From: Torreya grandis
Lineage: Eukaryota; Streptophyta; Pinopsida; Cupressales; Taxaceae
Direction of reading: 5' to 3'
Length of the DNA: 64,000 nt
NCBI GenBank assembly: GCA_037957365.1
Contig: JARHVA010004901.1
Location: 1,295,001 to 1,359,000, forward strand
In this document: piece by piece, positions 1 to 12,473 of the stretch
Position numbering within the stretch: the stretch's first letter is position 1
How the letters are laid out: every line of letters begins with the position of its first letter
The notes under the pieces: model-generated
Database searches by the model: none
Seen by the model: only the letters and a program-made list of their open reading frames with translations
What the model was told of the DNA's origin: nothing
Made by a program: the position numbers and the translations under genes

Positions 1-45
1 TTTATTTAATTAATCTTTTTAATCTAGAATTTTCAATATTATACT

Positions 46-590
46 AAAAGGGGGAATTTATAGACACCTAAATTTGGTGTTACACATTTATAAATGTCAA
101 TTTTGACATATATTTTACATACATGACTTTTGTGTAAACAATTATATATTTCATACACCATTTTTAAATTTTTTTACCTATTTATTATCTTATTCAACCC
201 AATTTTTAATCACTAAAATTAAGTATCTCCCTAGTCTATCCCATATCACTCTAAAATTATAATCATATTTTCACCATATCCCAAATCTCTAATTTGCCTC
301 TCTAGACACTACTGGTAATAGTCAGACTCTAGTAGTTATCGTAAGTGTCCACCTATATCAACAACATATTGTTACTTCTAATAGTTATTTTCAAATTAAA
401 TATCTAGTTATCCTATGCACATTTCACATGTCTATTATGTTGTAAAATTACATAGGGTTATCTACAAATAAAAATAAATCCTATTGTTATACTCACCTAA
501 CATTTATATGAGATAAAAAAGGCCATCCTTCAGATGGGTGCTCTTTTAGAATTTGAATTAGCTGATTTGTAGGTAGGTGGGAAACTAGTT
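46..590 (+). repeat. Polypurine tract and start of a gypsy-type 3' LTR (edge fragment)
   Basis: AAAAGGGGGAA (46-56) is followed by TTTATAGACACC. The second LTR of the Tat-type element further right starts in the same way: a G-run, a short A/T stretch, then TATAGACACT at 61507. This suggests a plus-strand element whose body lies left of the window. The LTR continues rightwards as AT-rich DNA with a small dyad (ATGTCAA/TTGACAT near 95-112) and seems to end by the LINE at about 600. Its right end and partner LTR are not visible, so the call rests on the tract and first bases only. Confidence 0.4.
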
Positions 591-664
591 GGGGAGAATC
601 TGGCAGGAGGTACAGCCCTAGAGGAATTGTAGGGGGTGTTGAGAAGAATGTTGGGTCAAAATAT

Positions 665-2349
665 TTGGCTGATGTGGATAATGGAAAGCCATTATGTGTA
701 TCTGATCCTTTTTGTGGGGTCTGTGTCCCCCCATTGGATTCCCCTTCTACTTTTCATGTGTTGGGGCAGGATCTTGAAAAGGAGAAAGATAATGTTGATT
801 CTAACAAGGAAAAGTCCTTAGAAGGGCTGAAGGTAGGGTTCTCAGAATGAAGGACTTGGTCATCTCTGTTTGGCAAGAAACCTACTGGAAAATCTCTTTT
901 CCCACCGGTGATTGCTAAGTCTTGCTGGGAGAAAGGTGAGTTTCAAATTTTTATTCCACATCGTTTAGTCAATTTTTCTGTGTCTTCCATGGATTTCACC
1001 CTAGTGGGAAAATTTTTAGGAGTAAGACTAGATCTAGAATCTCTTAGAAAAATGGTTAAAAGGAAATGGGTTATTCGAGGAGAGGTAGATATTGCACCAA
1101 TGTCGAATGGTTTCTTCTTGTTTATCTTCAACTGTAAAGAAGACATGAATATGGTTCTTTGTGGAGGACTGTGGTATTTTGGTAAATGCTCTCTCACTAT
1201 TAAAAAATGGGAGCCTAACATGTATCTCTCAGATTCTTTTTTCTTAACCACTCCCATTTGGGCTAGACTTCGTGGTCTCCCTTTAGAATTTTGGCATGAG
1301 GACATTTTTAAAGGTATTGCCAATTCTTTTGGTGAGCTTGTGGCATTGGATAATGCTACGACTTCTAGAACCAAACTTCAAAGTGCCAGACTTTATGTTA
1401 AAGTGGTAGATCTGAATCATCTCCCAGAAAAGGTGGAACTAATATCCAAGCTTGGTAAAAAAACTCAAGATTTTTTTTTGAATCTTTGCCCAACTCTTGC
1501 TATGCTTGTAAGGAACAGGGGCATCGAGTTAAAAATTGTCCCTCTGAAAGTAAAAATCATCCTAGTAGTGTTTCGAATGGGAAAAAGACCAAGGTCCAGC
1601 AAAATAAAGTATGGAAACCCAAAGAAGATCATAGTCAAGAACAAAATAATAATGAAGATTCTAAAGCTCCACATGCTGAGGTGGATAAAGAGCCTTCTTT
1701 TGAAGATTTTAATGCTCCACATGCTGAGGTGGATAAAGAGCCTTCTTTTGAGAAAGTAAACTCTGAGAAAGAAGGACATGGTTTGCAATCAGATACCATA
1801 ATACCTGAACAAAGAATAGATGATCTGACAGATCTATCAAAACAAATTATGATCTATCAAAGGATAGAAGATTGATGGAGAGATGTAGACGACAAAATTG
1901 TGCTAGAGGAAGGTGAATTCTTGGCTGAATCTAGAAATAAATCAAAGTAGGGAGATCTTTTTTCTTAGTCTAGGGAGATCTAGGTGTTATCTCAGGCTGA
2001 TAATGGCTTTCCTTTGGATGAGCCTCCTCCCTTAAAAGTTGTGAAAGATAATGGAGAACACTCAAAGTATAAACTAAACTAAAGAAAAAGGGCTGAAAAA
2101 AAGATCAATACTAAGGGGGTAGAAACTAGAAGTAGCAAAATAGATCAGCAAACTAAGGTGAAACCTCTTGCTTCTATTTTGAATAAATATGGAAAAAGAG
2201 CTGAACAACATTCTAAGGTGAAACCAGATGTTGGTTCCTCAGACAAACCTGGAAGAAGATCCACTAAGAAAATTAGAGAGTTAGAAAGTATGCAGAATAT
2301 TTCTGATGGTAGGCAGGCAACTATTCTAGATTTTACCCCTAAAAAATAG
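665..2349 (+). pseudogene. LINE ORF1: DUF4283-like domain plus CCHC zinc knuckle, frameshifted
   Basis: ORF1 proteins of plant LINEs bind element RNA and act as nucleic-acid chaperones in the ribonucleoprotein. Frame 2 runs from 665 to about 1470 with one TGA at 848. It includes a DUF4283-like block (roughly 990-1400) with the typical 'IWARLRGLPLEFW' and 'LQSARLYVKV' segments. A run of nine T's at about 1471-1479 marks a frameshift. Coding then continues in frame 1 with a zinc knuckle CYACKEQGHRVKNC (from about 1498; C-x2-C-x4-H-x4-C). A charged tail of nearly duplicated 'APHAEVDKEPSFE' units follows, then a Lys/Arg-rich end stopping with TAG at 2347. A TGA at 1873 also breaks the tail. The start is uncertain; 665 is the first Met of the frame. 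Confidence 0.75.
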
Positions 2350-2450
2350 ATTTGAAAATCATTACTTGGAATATTAGGGGGCTGAATAGTATTCATAAAC
2401 TAGATATTGATGTTGTCCCTATAAAACTAGATTTTGATGCTGCTCTTTAG
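2350..2450 (+). pseudogene. Start of LINE ORF2 endonuclease, truncated
   Basis: Directly after the ORF1 stop the sequence reads KIITWNIRGLNS. This is the N-terminal signature of apurinic/apyrimidinic-type LINE endonucleases, where the Asn in WNIRG helps bind metal. The expected initiator ATG appears as TTG. About 20 residues later the frame ends and no QET or SDH motif follows, so nothing functional remains. Adjacent ORF1 and ORF2 in different frames are normal for plant LINEs. Confidence 0.7.
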
Positions 2451-3240
2451 TAGGTTTCAGGACTGCTTTTCCTAGTGGTTGTTAATGCTTTATCTTTTTT
2501 GATTCTGTTAAAGGGTTTTGGGGTCCCTTCAAACCTTCTTTTATCATAATCTAAAACATTTATATGAGCTAGGTTAGAAGTTATATTGAGAACCACTTCT
2601 ACATTAAGAGATATACTTGCATATCCTAGGGAAATTTTTAAAAATAAATACATTTCCTAAACCCTCAAATAAATATCCTTAAATCCAAGTCTAAATACTA
2701 ATGTAAGGTCAAATTTTTATGTTGTCAAGTGTCAAAAATCAAAGATTTGTATTGCATTCCAGTGGAACATGATTTATGACACACACAAACATAGGTGGAA
2801 TAATTGCATGTGTTTAACCCCTATTAAGAATATCAAAATGTATCTAATGATTAACCACTCAGTAAGTAGTGGTTTATGTTTTCCAACCCATATTTTACCA
2901 CTTTTTTTTGTCATTCTTGTGTCTAAAATAGATTTAGGGTTTCAGGGAAAAGGGATACAAAATCAAGATCTACATATAGGATTGAAGTTAATAAATGAAA
3001 ATAAATCATATAAAATAATAGGTACAGTGATATATGACATAAAATATGGTAAAATAATAAAAGGACAATACTAATAGGTAGTTGATAGTACTAGTTTTCA
3101 TATGTATTTTAGCTTTTGCTGATAGTGTCCTAGTAGATTTTGATAGTCTATTTCCTGAGCTAAGAAACCATAAAACAATTATAGATAATTTTAGAATACT
3201 ATAACATGGGAGGAGATAAATATAATATATTAAATTATAT
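2451..3240. other. AT-rich non-coding DNA, nothing recognised
   Basis: Only short open frames without motifs occur, for example 2769-3074. They show no transposon domain and no codon structure that I trust. Confidence 0.5.
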
Positions 3241-3242
3241 TT

Positions 3243-3244
<2 letters not shown>

Positions 3245-3317
<73 letters not shown>
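3245..3317 (+). repeat. Compound microsatellite (CT)n(CA)n
   Basis: About 28 uninterrupted CT units (3245-3300) pass directly into about eight CA units (3301-3317). The flanks are AT-rich non-coding DNA. The lack of interruptions suggests an active, length-variable locus. Confidence 0.97.
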
Positions 3318-6300
3318 TTTATTGGTCATTTATATAGATGTTAAGTGAAATCAATCTCTTTTACATTCAAGTCTATATGGTCAATGTATTATCTCATGCA
3401 ATTGAATTTATATTGTTTTTTATTATTTAGATATCCTAAATTTAAAATAATTTAAAAAAATGTATAAAATATACAAAACATTAGTTTTATGTGAAAATAT
3501 ATTCTTGATAGAATGCTTGCTTCATTTAATGATAAGTTCTCTAATGATTGCTTGATTTATCTTATACTTATAATTTATTTGTGTGAATATTATCTCTTAT
3601 TAATGTTTGATAACATATTATGTAATATGAACAATAATTGTGTTTGATTTATATACAATTTAATATAAATTACTATTATATGAGTGTTTGAAGCAACATC
3701 GAATGGATAAAAGTGAATAATATAAGAAAAATGGGATGATTGCACTATAACATTAGGGAACTAAAAGTAACAGTAATTCTAACATGTTTGAAGAGTAGTG
3801 GTTCTCTTATCACATATCACAAAAATCATGTGGGATGAGAGAAAAACATCATCTTGATAATAATGGGAGAACAATTGATAATAAAAAAACATGCCAATAA
3901 ATGTAATTCATGCCAATAATCTATAAATAAGCAAGTATACTAAAACATATGTATTAAAACTTAATATATCTTCAATATTTTTTATATTTATACATCATTA
4001 AAATTATTAACATCAAACACCATAAACAATTTCACTTAATTTCCCGTTTCACATGTAAATGTGTGTTTAATTCATATAACAATAAGGAATGGATTTTTAC
4101 CTCAAATAATTATTAAAAAAAAAAAATGTTTCTAGTTGTGGTCATTTATTTTAATAAGATTTTCATTGCCAAGTGTGTAAACATAAAATATCCATGGCAT
4201 TTATTTTTTTAATTTTATATTAAGTTGGCTCATTTTTTTTATTTATGGATAATTTGTTATAAATTAGGCAATATGTCCCTCTTATTGAGTTATTCCTACA
4301 TCTCCCATATTTGTGCATTCCTGATATTATCCTTATATTTAATTTTTCTTTGTAATTAATTAAGTTGGGAGCTCATGTCCTCATATTTACCCCTTTTAGG
4401 TCTATATATATAATTATTCTTTATAATCCATTAAGTTGGGATCTCATGTCCTCATATGTCTCCCTTTTAAGTCCTAGACATTGGAAGTCAACATAAATGT
4501 TAATATTGGTTAATTTAAATTCAAATGTCACTTATAAATAGAAGAGAGAGAGACTATGTTTAACATATAAATAATGAAATCATTATCATTTTCTGAGTTG
4601 GAATTCAAATTTAGAGAACTTTTGATGTACAAGTTGAATATTATCAATGTCATGAAAATTTTATTCTAAATGTATTTCCTTTATAAAATTTAGTATTTTT
4701 CAACATATTTTTTTCCAACAAAGGGGTGTAATAAATTAGTAGCATTTGATTGAACATATAATCATAAAATCCTTTCCCATGAATGAGAATAATTCCAATG
4801 GTATTCTCTTAAACTCTTTTGTTAATTATATTCTTCGAATACACTTTTCCAATAGTTTTTTTATATATAAGTTTTTTAAAAACTAATGCAAAATGAGAGC
4901 CAACACATCATGTTAATCCTTTACATGTTTTTTTTAATATTTTACTCATGATTTGATTATCATTAATTAAGCTCTTCCCTATAAATTTAAAGAGTTGTGT
5001 TTTGATTGCTTTTATCACCTTCCATGTTGATTCCTTTTTAGTTCATGACCCTTGTGAATGATTTCATCATTTTAAAATTACTTTTGTCATAAATGTCATA
5101 TTTTTTAAGTTGGATCAAATTATAAAAGTATATAATGATAAAATGAGTGATTGTATGTTTAAGTTGAAAATTATGGCCACTAATATGAGTTATGATCCAC
5201 TCGATAGTAAAATATAAGTCATATTTACTGATAGTTTGCTCGTAATTATTAGATAAAACATTGTTTTTATCTTATTTCATTATTTTTATGATGTTATATA
5301 ATTTTAAATTAATTTTCTATATGCCCATATTCTTAAGTAATCCAATGCATCTTCTTCTTATAGTGCTTCTAACATTACAAAAACAAATTAAATTTTAAAA
5401 ATATAGATAATGTTAGCATATTTCTAACTAATACAAATCTTAAAAATATATTAAGTTCCATATGGTCGTATCAAACCCTCAAATAGAAAGAATATATTAT
5501 ACTAGGCTTAATGAGAGTCCATGACAAATTTTGAAGAAGTCACTTGATTGAAACATAATTACTTTAACTCAAGAAATATAACTAATTATTAATTTTTTTT
5601 TTATGAATTATGATTCAAATATATATTATGAATATCACATAATTAAACTATATTAAATAGATGGGTGTTTTGCATTGAATCATAATATTCAAGACCTCAA
5701 TGAGAGCAATCAAATTCATATTAAAGAAGAAATCCACAATTTAAATAGATGTATAGATCTTCCAACTCAAAATTTATAAATGTTCATATATCCACTCAAA
5801 AATAATACCAAGGAACAATACATTACTTAAAATTATAAAATAATTGATGAGAAAAATATGAGATATATTAAAATTCCATTTAGATACAATTCACATCAAA
5901 TTTATATCTTAATTAGTGTTACTGAATCAAATAAGATAAGAAAATTCTCCATCTAAATGGTATTTTATAAAATTTAAAATCCAATTGATAGTTCATACAA
6001 TGTCCTTTTTTCATTCAAGTTTTCATGGATGCCAAAGAAAATAATGGTATCATGGTAGATAACAACTCAAATAAAAATTTGTGCACCAATAAGTTCAGTT
6101 ATAATCTTTGATTTAGTTGAGAAGATTCAAATTATATATTAACAATTATTAAAATATATAATGGTAGATAAAAAGAGTCTCTATAATGTATAAATTACCT
6201 ATCCCAATAGATCCAAATGAAATTCAAATATTATTTTATGTAGTTCCTAATAGTGTGTCATAGAATATGGTACCTAAGAGATGAAAAATGCATCAAATAA

Positions 6301-7960
6301 AATAAATTCCTATAGTATGTATTAATGTATAAAATTTGGACATGATAGCAAATGATTACAATAAAATAGGATAAATATATTTCAAAATAACAAGTACAAT
6401 AAGAGTTTATTTATAATAAAATAATAATAATATCTAAAAAAAATAATATATAATACAATAACATAAATCTATCCCAAATAAATTGTACATAATAAAAAAA
6501 ACTATAACCATTAATAAATCAAAGAGACATGAAATTGATACATCTATAAAAACTAGTAAAGATGAAAAATATGTTCAAAAGGATGCCCTTAAAAATGATG
6601 CTCTTGAAATGTATGACTTTCAATAGATTTATTATTTTTTGTTCCTAAAAGCCCTAATTTTTATTGTTTATCCTTTTTATTGATCTCTTATGTTTTTTAA
6701 TTACTTTTATACACCTATTTTATTTCTTCTAATATTTTAATTCCTCTTTACAATTTAGTTTATCCTCTCGTCACTTTAATTTTCTTCAATGTCTTTTCAC
6801 TTTGGATTTTTAAATTTTCCCACTTCATGTTTTTCAATCTAGATTAAAATTTTATTATTTTATATTTCTTATATTAATTCATTTCTCATTCCTAAATTAC
6901 ATATGTCATAACTTTATTCTTATATCATTTATTTTCTTCCAAATTTCCTTGATTTTATCTTCTCTTCATTATCTTATATTTATTTCCATGTTATCTCATT
7001 ATTATTATTCTATGTTATAAAATTAAATGTTATTTCATGAATTATTTTATTTTTCACTTATATATTTTACTATTTAATTTAAATATTTTTATACTTATTC
7101 ATTGTATTATCACACCCAAATTTTACATTCATGTCACACACATGTATAAATGTGGAAACATATATTTATTTATATTTAAATTAATGATATGATTAAAAAG
7201 ATGTATAGATAACTCTTAGCATGTTATAAGTTCCTTATGTCCACTTCATAATGGGGTAGGAATTTTACACATTATCATGAGGGAAAGTCTACGGATGCCC
7301 AAGTTAGATGATTTTATTCGTGCTTATCTTGGGGAGAACATTGGAAATTTTACTTGTTTATTTTCCTTGAATTAATTTTAACATTAGTTATGACACATTA
7401 ATTATATGAATAATATAAAAGGCATACAAATTAGACATGCTTGTTATTGCTAAAGGTTGGTTATGATTCTTACTATGAAAAATCATATATGTTTTCCATT
7501 TATTGATATTTATTTACACTATTTATGTGATTATTATGTCTTATATTATATGATGTGCTTTATATTACATATATTTTGATCTACTTCATATTTGTCAATT
7601 CCAAATAAAAATATAAAATTAAACTAAAAAAATATAAAGTAAAATGATGAAAAATGGAAAATATGGGAGCACATTCTTCCCCAAGGGTGGGATATACTTG
7701 AAAATCCAATCGTAAAAAAATATCCATCACACAATAGTAAACATCTCTTGCATTAATATCATATTGTAAAAAATATATTCTATAGGGTTTTCCCCATTTT
7801 TTATTCAAATAATAGAAACACTAATTAATCTAAGGTTAACTCATTACTTAACCCTTCACTAATTATATTCACCTCTAATCCCCCTCTTCACCTCTTAGGA
7901 ACTCTAAATTATTAAGTGAGTTTAGTCTTATAAGATGAATATATCTTTAGTTTAATGGAT
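3318..7960. other. AT-rich non-coding DNA with one short direct duplication
   Basis: I find no transposon domain, RNA gene or long open frame on either strand. The only clear structure is the tandem duplication at 4352-4475. At 7105-7180 'TATCACACCCAAATTT' may be a decayed LTR start (compare the Tat-type LTR beginnings elsewhere), but no partner or polypurine tract supports it. Confidence 0.5.
4352..4475 (+). repeat. Tandem duplication, ~71-bp period, two copies
   Basis: Copy 1 starts at 4352 (TAATTAATTAAGTTGGGAGC) and copy 2 at 4423 (TAATCCATTAAGTTGGGATC). Both then read CTCATGTCCTCATAT and a C/T-rich end. The copies differ by several substitutions, so the duplication is old. Confidence 0.75.
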
Positions 7961-7979
7961 CAAACTACTTGGCCCTTAT

Positions 7980-8400
7980 CTTAAGATGAATTTTGATGAT
8001 GCTACAAAAGGCAACACATGCTAGCCAAGGGGGAGGAATAATAAGGGATGTTGAAGGCAATGTTTTGGCTATCTATATAAGACCCTTGGGGGTCCAAATA
8101 AACCAAATCATTGAAGCATCAATAGCTATTTAGGGACTTGATTATCTCTACGTTGAAGGAGATTATCTTAAAACCAACCCCTCTTAGACCATTATGAATG
8201 AACTGGTAGATGTGAAAATACCACTTAAACATTTAAAGGGTGTTTCAATTACTCACAATTATAGATAAGTCAATAAAGGAGTGAAAATCATGGTGAAAAT
8301 TAGGGTACACATTTCCTCCTTCCAACATTAGTTGAAGGTAGATGAACTCCCAAATAAAGTTGTAATGATCATTGAAAAAGATAAGACTCCCTTATAACAT
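7980..8400 (+). pseudogene. RNase H relic of retroelement origin
   Basis: RNase H degrades the RNA strand of RNA:DNA hybrids. The translation starts KMNFDDATKGNT, the N-terminal 'FDGA..GNPG' motif of the plant RNase H (RVT_3-like) family. A +1 frameshift follows, then GGIIRDVEGNVLAIY, 'NQIIEASIAI' and 'VEGDY'. The three expected acidic residues (Asp in FDDA, Glu in IIEAS, Asp in EGDY) are still there. A TAG breaks the frame after 'SIAI', and after 8170 only scattered similarity continues ('HNYR.VNKGV'). It lies just upstream of, and on the same strand as, the charged ORF at 8640. In conifer-type genomes I recall these two occurring together. Confidence 0.65.
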
Positions 8401-8639
8401 ATGGGGTAGTCATTATCAATTACCATATAATTGATGTCATTAAAGACAAATCTATAAGAAAGGAGGATAATGATAATTTACAAATAAAAGCAATCTATTT
8501 GGAGTGTAAAAGGAAATACACCAGTCTAAAAATTAAAGGTCTTATTATGCCAAAAATGAGTCACTCAAATTTAGAAAAAACTTTAAATTATAAAAAAATA
8601 TTGAGAATAAAGAACAAATTGAACATAGGTGGTGACCAT

Positions 8640-9863
8640 GATAGGGTTGAGCTAATATCATATGCAGAGGTGAAGTAAGATCCATATGTTTGGAGAAAAT
8701 TATATAGAGGACTCAAAAATTTTATGGAAAGGATTATGGGTTATATTTTTTCTATCTCTAAATACTTTACTAAAGGTTGGGAGGATAAAATAGTCAGGAT
8801 GAGAGGTCTCAAAGTCACTATTACTGAAGAAATAATTTGGAAAATCACTGGCATGTGTTGTGAAAGAGTGAAGGTGTTTAAATTCATGAAAAGGAAGGAT
8901 GAGTTGATGAAAATATTTGTCAAGATAGATAAATCAATCACCTCAAAACAAAAAGGGTTTCTTAGATCATATTTACTAAGGAAGTGGCCTAAGATATTTC
9001 TTCGGATCATAAGATATATCACCTTAGAAGGTAAGTACACTATCATATTTTCACATCATATTATATTGATGAACCACTTCAAGGGGCAAATAATTAGTTT
9101 GTCATTTTTTATTCTTAAATATCTAAAAATTTTAGTCATGGATTTTAAGACAAACCCTTATTTATACCTCATACACCAAGTCTTCATTCTACTAACCATA
9201 AAGAGAGGGATACCTTATGGGGGAAAGATGTGATAGAATCAATAAATTTATAAAGTGATGAGGAAGAGATAGAGAAAGAGGGTGAAGGTGGGTCTAATGG
9301 TAGAAAGGATGAGTCATATAAGTCTATAGGGAATGAAGAGCCCAAAAAAATACCCATAAAAGTATTTTTGAGGTAAATATTTAGGAGGCCAAGGTAATTT
9401 AATGTCTGATCCTCTAAACCCCCAGGGGAAGTAAGATTGAAGATGTGGAACCTAACTTGGAAATGATTAAAATGAGGTTAGCCATACAAAAATTATTGTA
9501 CACTAAAATGGATGAGGAAATCAAAAAATTTAATCTATTTATTATCCCAAAAGAAGCTAACCTCCATGTAGGTATAGGCAAAGGAAAGGTGAAGGCCACA
9601 TAGGAGATGGGGGGAAATAAAAAGACCACCCCCAATATAAAAAATAAGATGGAGGAGAAAGTGGATGAGAAGAAGGAATAGGGGAAAAAAAATCTAGAAA
9701 ACCCAAAGGAAAGGACACTAGAAATTCATAAGAAAAACATGACTGGAGAATCATCCCAAGGTCCAAATAAGAAAACTAGAGAACACACCAATAAGAAAGA
9801 GAAGAATAATAAAGAAAGTAGGAAATTGGTTGTTTATTATAACTCTAAGGAATCACAACACTA
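8640..9863 (+). pseudogene. Retroelement-associated ORF ('GWED' type) with charged C-terminus, broken by stops
   Basis: The longest open part (8724-9233) has FTKGWEDKIVRMRGLKVTIT, then 'IIWKITGM', 'IIRYITLEGKYT' and 'HHIILMNHFKG'. This resembles a family of plant retroelement-associated proteins often labelled putative plant transposon protein; I know no proven function for it. After a TGA at 9231 the coding potential continues as a Glu/Lys-rich tail (to about 9863, ending '..YYNSKESQH'). That tail needs a frame change near 9420 and passes TAG codons near 9601 and 9680. The tail is very polar, with no membrane segment. ATG 8724 is the first Met, but similarity may start slightly upstream. It sits about 240 bp after the RNase H relic, same strand. 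Confidence 0.5.
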
Positions 9864-12389
9864 AGTTACAATGTTTTTATATGTATTTCTTTTCTATTGA
9901 TACTTGATGTTTTTTTGTATGGTTTTATTGTACTTTTGGATGAAGACAACCTCATAGTTCCTAGCCCTCAAGGATTCTAATTATTGTCTACTTTTATCTA
10001 TTTTAGTTTAATATATTTTATTTATTGTAAAAGGGTATGGGACACTAATACCACTTTTTAGCCTTATAAAAAAATCTATTCACCCAAAATATAATATAAT
10101 ATAAATAAAACTAACAAAGCATGTAGTACACACACATGTTTTGTTTAGGTGTTTTTTATTTTTGTTAAGATATTGTTTTTAATGGTTAAAATGGTATAAT
10201 ATCCTATACACAAGGAGGAATAAAACTATTCTAGACCATGGAAATTTATTGAAAACTTGGATAAATGATTATTCTAAATTAAAGTGATGATTTATGCTTA
10301 ATGTATAAAGTACACTCAAAATAGTAGTTTGATTACATAAACATGAATAAGAGTTAATACTTAGCTTATATATAAATTCACATGAAGATATGATAAGTAT
10401 AGATGTGGAAACAAGAACATATAATATTCAGATCTAATATTCAAATTATTGAAATATTCTTTCTAAAGGTCTGGATACTTGCATCAATCTATGGAGACTT
10501 TCATCAATGTTTATGTCCAAATCATAATATAAGTGTCTTGTATGGAATATTAATTATATTACAAATCAACCAACTAGAGCCTTATAATTTTTCAATCATC
10601 TTCCTATTTATGTATTTTATTCACATGTGAAGGTTATCAATGGTTGTATGTGAATAAAATTCTAGCTCCTCACCTCGTGTATTTTTACCATGAAAAAATG
10701 GGTTAATGGGATATGAATTTTGAGATGAACTCAAGGACCTCTCCATTAATTATCACTACCTACATATCCAATACTCCAAGGAAGACCTTGGAATTAAGTA
10801 GTTATCCTCTAAGTTTTGAAATGTGTGCGCACAAGGATGAAAAATACCATATATAAATGCTTACAATGACCTAGCTTATAACTTGGAAAATAATGCTCAT
10901 GGGTTGTTCTTTGACTAATTCAAAATTTTAATATTACTACTCCTGTGATTGATATGGAAATAGAAAAGAATAGGTAAATATAACTTAGTTATATGATTTA
11001 TTGAAATTGAATAGGTGCTTGTTTAGTATTTTCTAGATGAATGATTACTATGCTAAGATTTTTATTTATACCACACCTTTTAAAAATATATCAGGGCAAG
11101 GTTTAATAATAAAAATGGGAAACCCATGGGATTTAAAATATTTACAAATTAAATGAATTTTGAGGACTAGACACTTTATAAGAATCTAGATACTTGCATT
11201 GACATAGGTGTTACTATGTGAGACACAAGTGTTTAGTAGGCTAGGAAGTTATTAATCAAAGTGAAGGATATTAATCAAATTCTAGAATTTGTTTTATATT
11301 TTATGATATCTGGGTCATCACAAATGATAGATTTTGATCATAAATTAAATAATTAAGAATAATGAGATGGAAAATGTGAGCCTTTTGATAGAAGGAAGGT
11401 CTATAACTGAATGGTAGAGCTTTGATATGTATTTTTAAAGTATATAATACTAATATGCTATATAAATTAGATTTAATTATCTAAATTACCCACTTTAATA
11501 TAGTAATTTATAAGGATTAAATTACTAGGTTAAAAGAAATAAATGTGTACCTCATTGTGTATAACACACCTTGCCTTTAATTGAGCCCACTTTGACTATT
11601 TTTATGGAATGTGGCCTATAAAAAATAAAATGTTATAGTATAAACCAATGCATATAATCAATAAATTTCACAATTTAAATTCTTGAAAATAAAGAGAGAA
11701 AGGAAAGAGTACACTTGTGTGTCAATGTAACTATGTTATCCCTCGGTACTTTGATTTGGTAAAGATACTTTTTCATGAATCATTATAGCTGAGAGAGGTT
11801 CAAAATTAAATCTTATATATTTTAAAAGTGGGATTTAAATTTATTTATGCCCCTAATCTAGTGCAAGGGTAGTTATGACATGACCACTGAGATCATTAAA
11901 TCTCAATCATACAACTCAAATGATAATACAATAAAATCCAAGTTAAATTGTATAACTAGCTCAACCTTAATAATGGAAGTAGTGTTATACCTTTAATGGA
12001 ATTTAATATAAACCATAGTACTAAATGAATTAATTATTATAGATATAAAAACTCAAAATGGTGTTTCTTAGTGAAAATGGTGCTTCTTGGTAAATTATTG
12101 GTGCTTTTGGTAAATATGTTTGAATATATATTTACAATTTTTGGTGAATTTTAATGACATGTGAACCTATAATGTGTCTCTAATTTAATTATATATCAAA
12201 TTTTAACCTCTAAACTATAATTATGTATAATTTTTGTCATAAATCTAAGAAACTATGCCATAAATCTATAAAAAAATAGTGCAATGTATATGATTATGAC
12301 CTAAGTGAATATCTAAATAATGAAAAATATTAGAAAATTATGGAAATTTTTAGAATTTTATAAGTTATTAGATCATGTATCTATGACAT
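9864..12389. other. Degraded repeat DNA, possible old LTR
   Basis: There is no coding signal. A block at 10746-10900 resembles part of the LTRs at 16200-16330 and 22680-22810 (shared ACTACCTACAT, CCAATACTC, GATGAAAA). It may be an old relative of that LTR family. The right part ends at a pyrimidine tract at 12390-12426. Confidence 0.35.
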
Positions 12390-12426
12390 TCCCCCACACA
12401 TATCTCCCTCCCCCCTCCCACCCCTC
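12390..12426 (-). promoter_or_regulatory. Purine-rich tract on the minus strand (possible polypurine tract)
   Basis: The plus strand is almost pure pyrimidine here (CTCCCTCCCCCCTCCCACCC and flanks). On the minus strand it reads as a G-rich tract followed by GGGGGAATGTCATAGATAC, the order expected for a polypurine tract followed by an LTR starting TGTCA. No partner LTR was found, so the role is unproven. Confidence 0.3.
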
Positions 12427-12427
12427 A

Positions 12428-12473
12428 TTTTGAGGTAAGGTAAATGGAATATGGTAGCTACCTTACCTCAAAA
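12428..12473. repeat. Perfect 15-bp inverted repeat, 16-nt loop
   Basis: TTTTGAGGTAAGGTA (12428-12442) and TACCTTACCTCAAAA (12459-12473) are exact reverse complements. The arms are GC-richer than the surroundings and follow the pyrimidine tract directly. Confidence 0.95.

Larger units (their letters stand above)
640..2450 (+). mobile_element. LINE (non-LTR retrotransposon) fragment, lacking most of ORF2
   Basis: The stretch holds a LINE-type ORF1 and the first codons of the ORF2 endonuclease, then similarity stops near 2450. LINE copies are usually truncated at the 5' side. Here the 5' half remains and RT is missing, so a later deletion or insertion removed the 3' part. No poly(A) tail or target duplication is recognisable. 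An RNaseH relic on the same strand at 7980 could be the far end of a LINE, but nothing LINE-like is readable between them. Confidence 0.7.

Noticed and set aside
943..1374. Minus-strand 143-residue frame opposite LINE ORF1
   Set aside because: It mirrors the real ORF1 frame on the plus strand, which has a DUF4283-like domain and a zinc knuckle.
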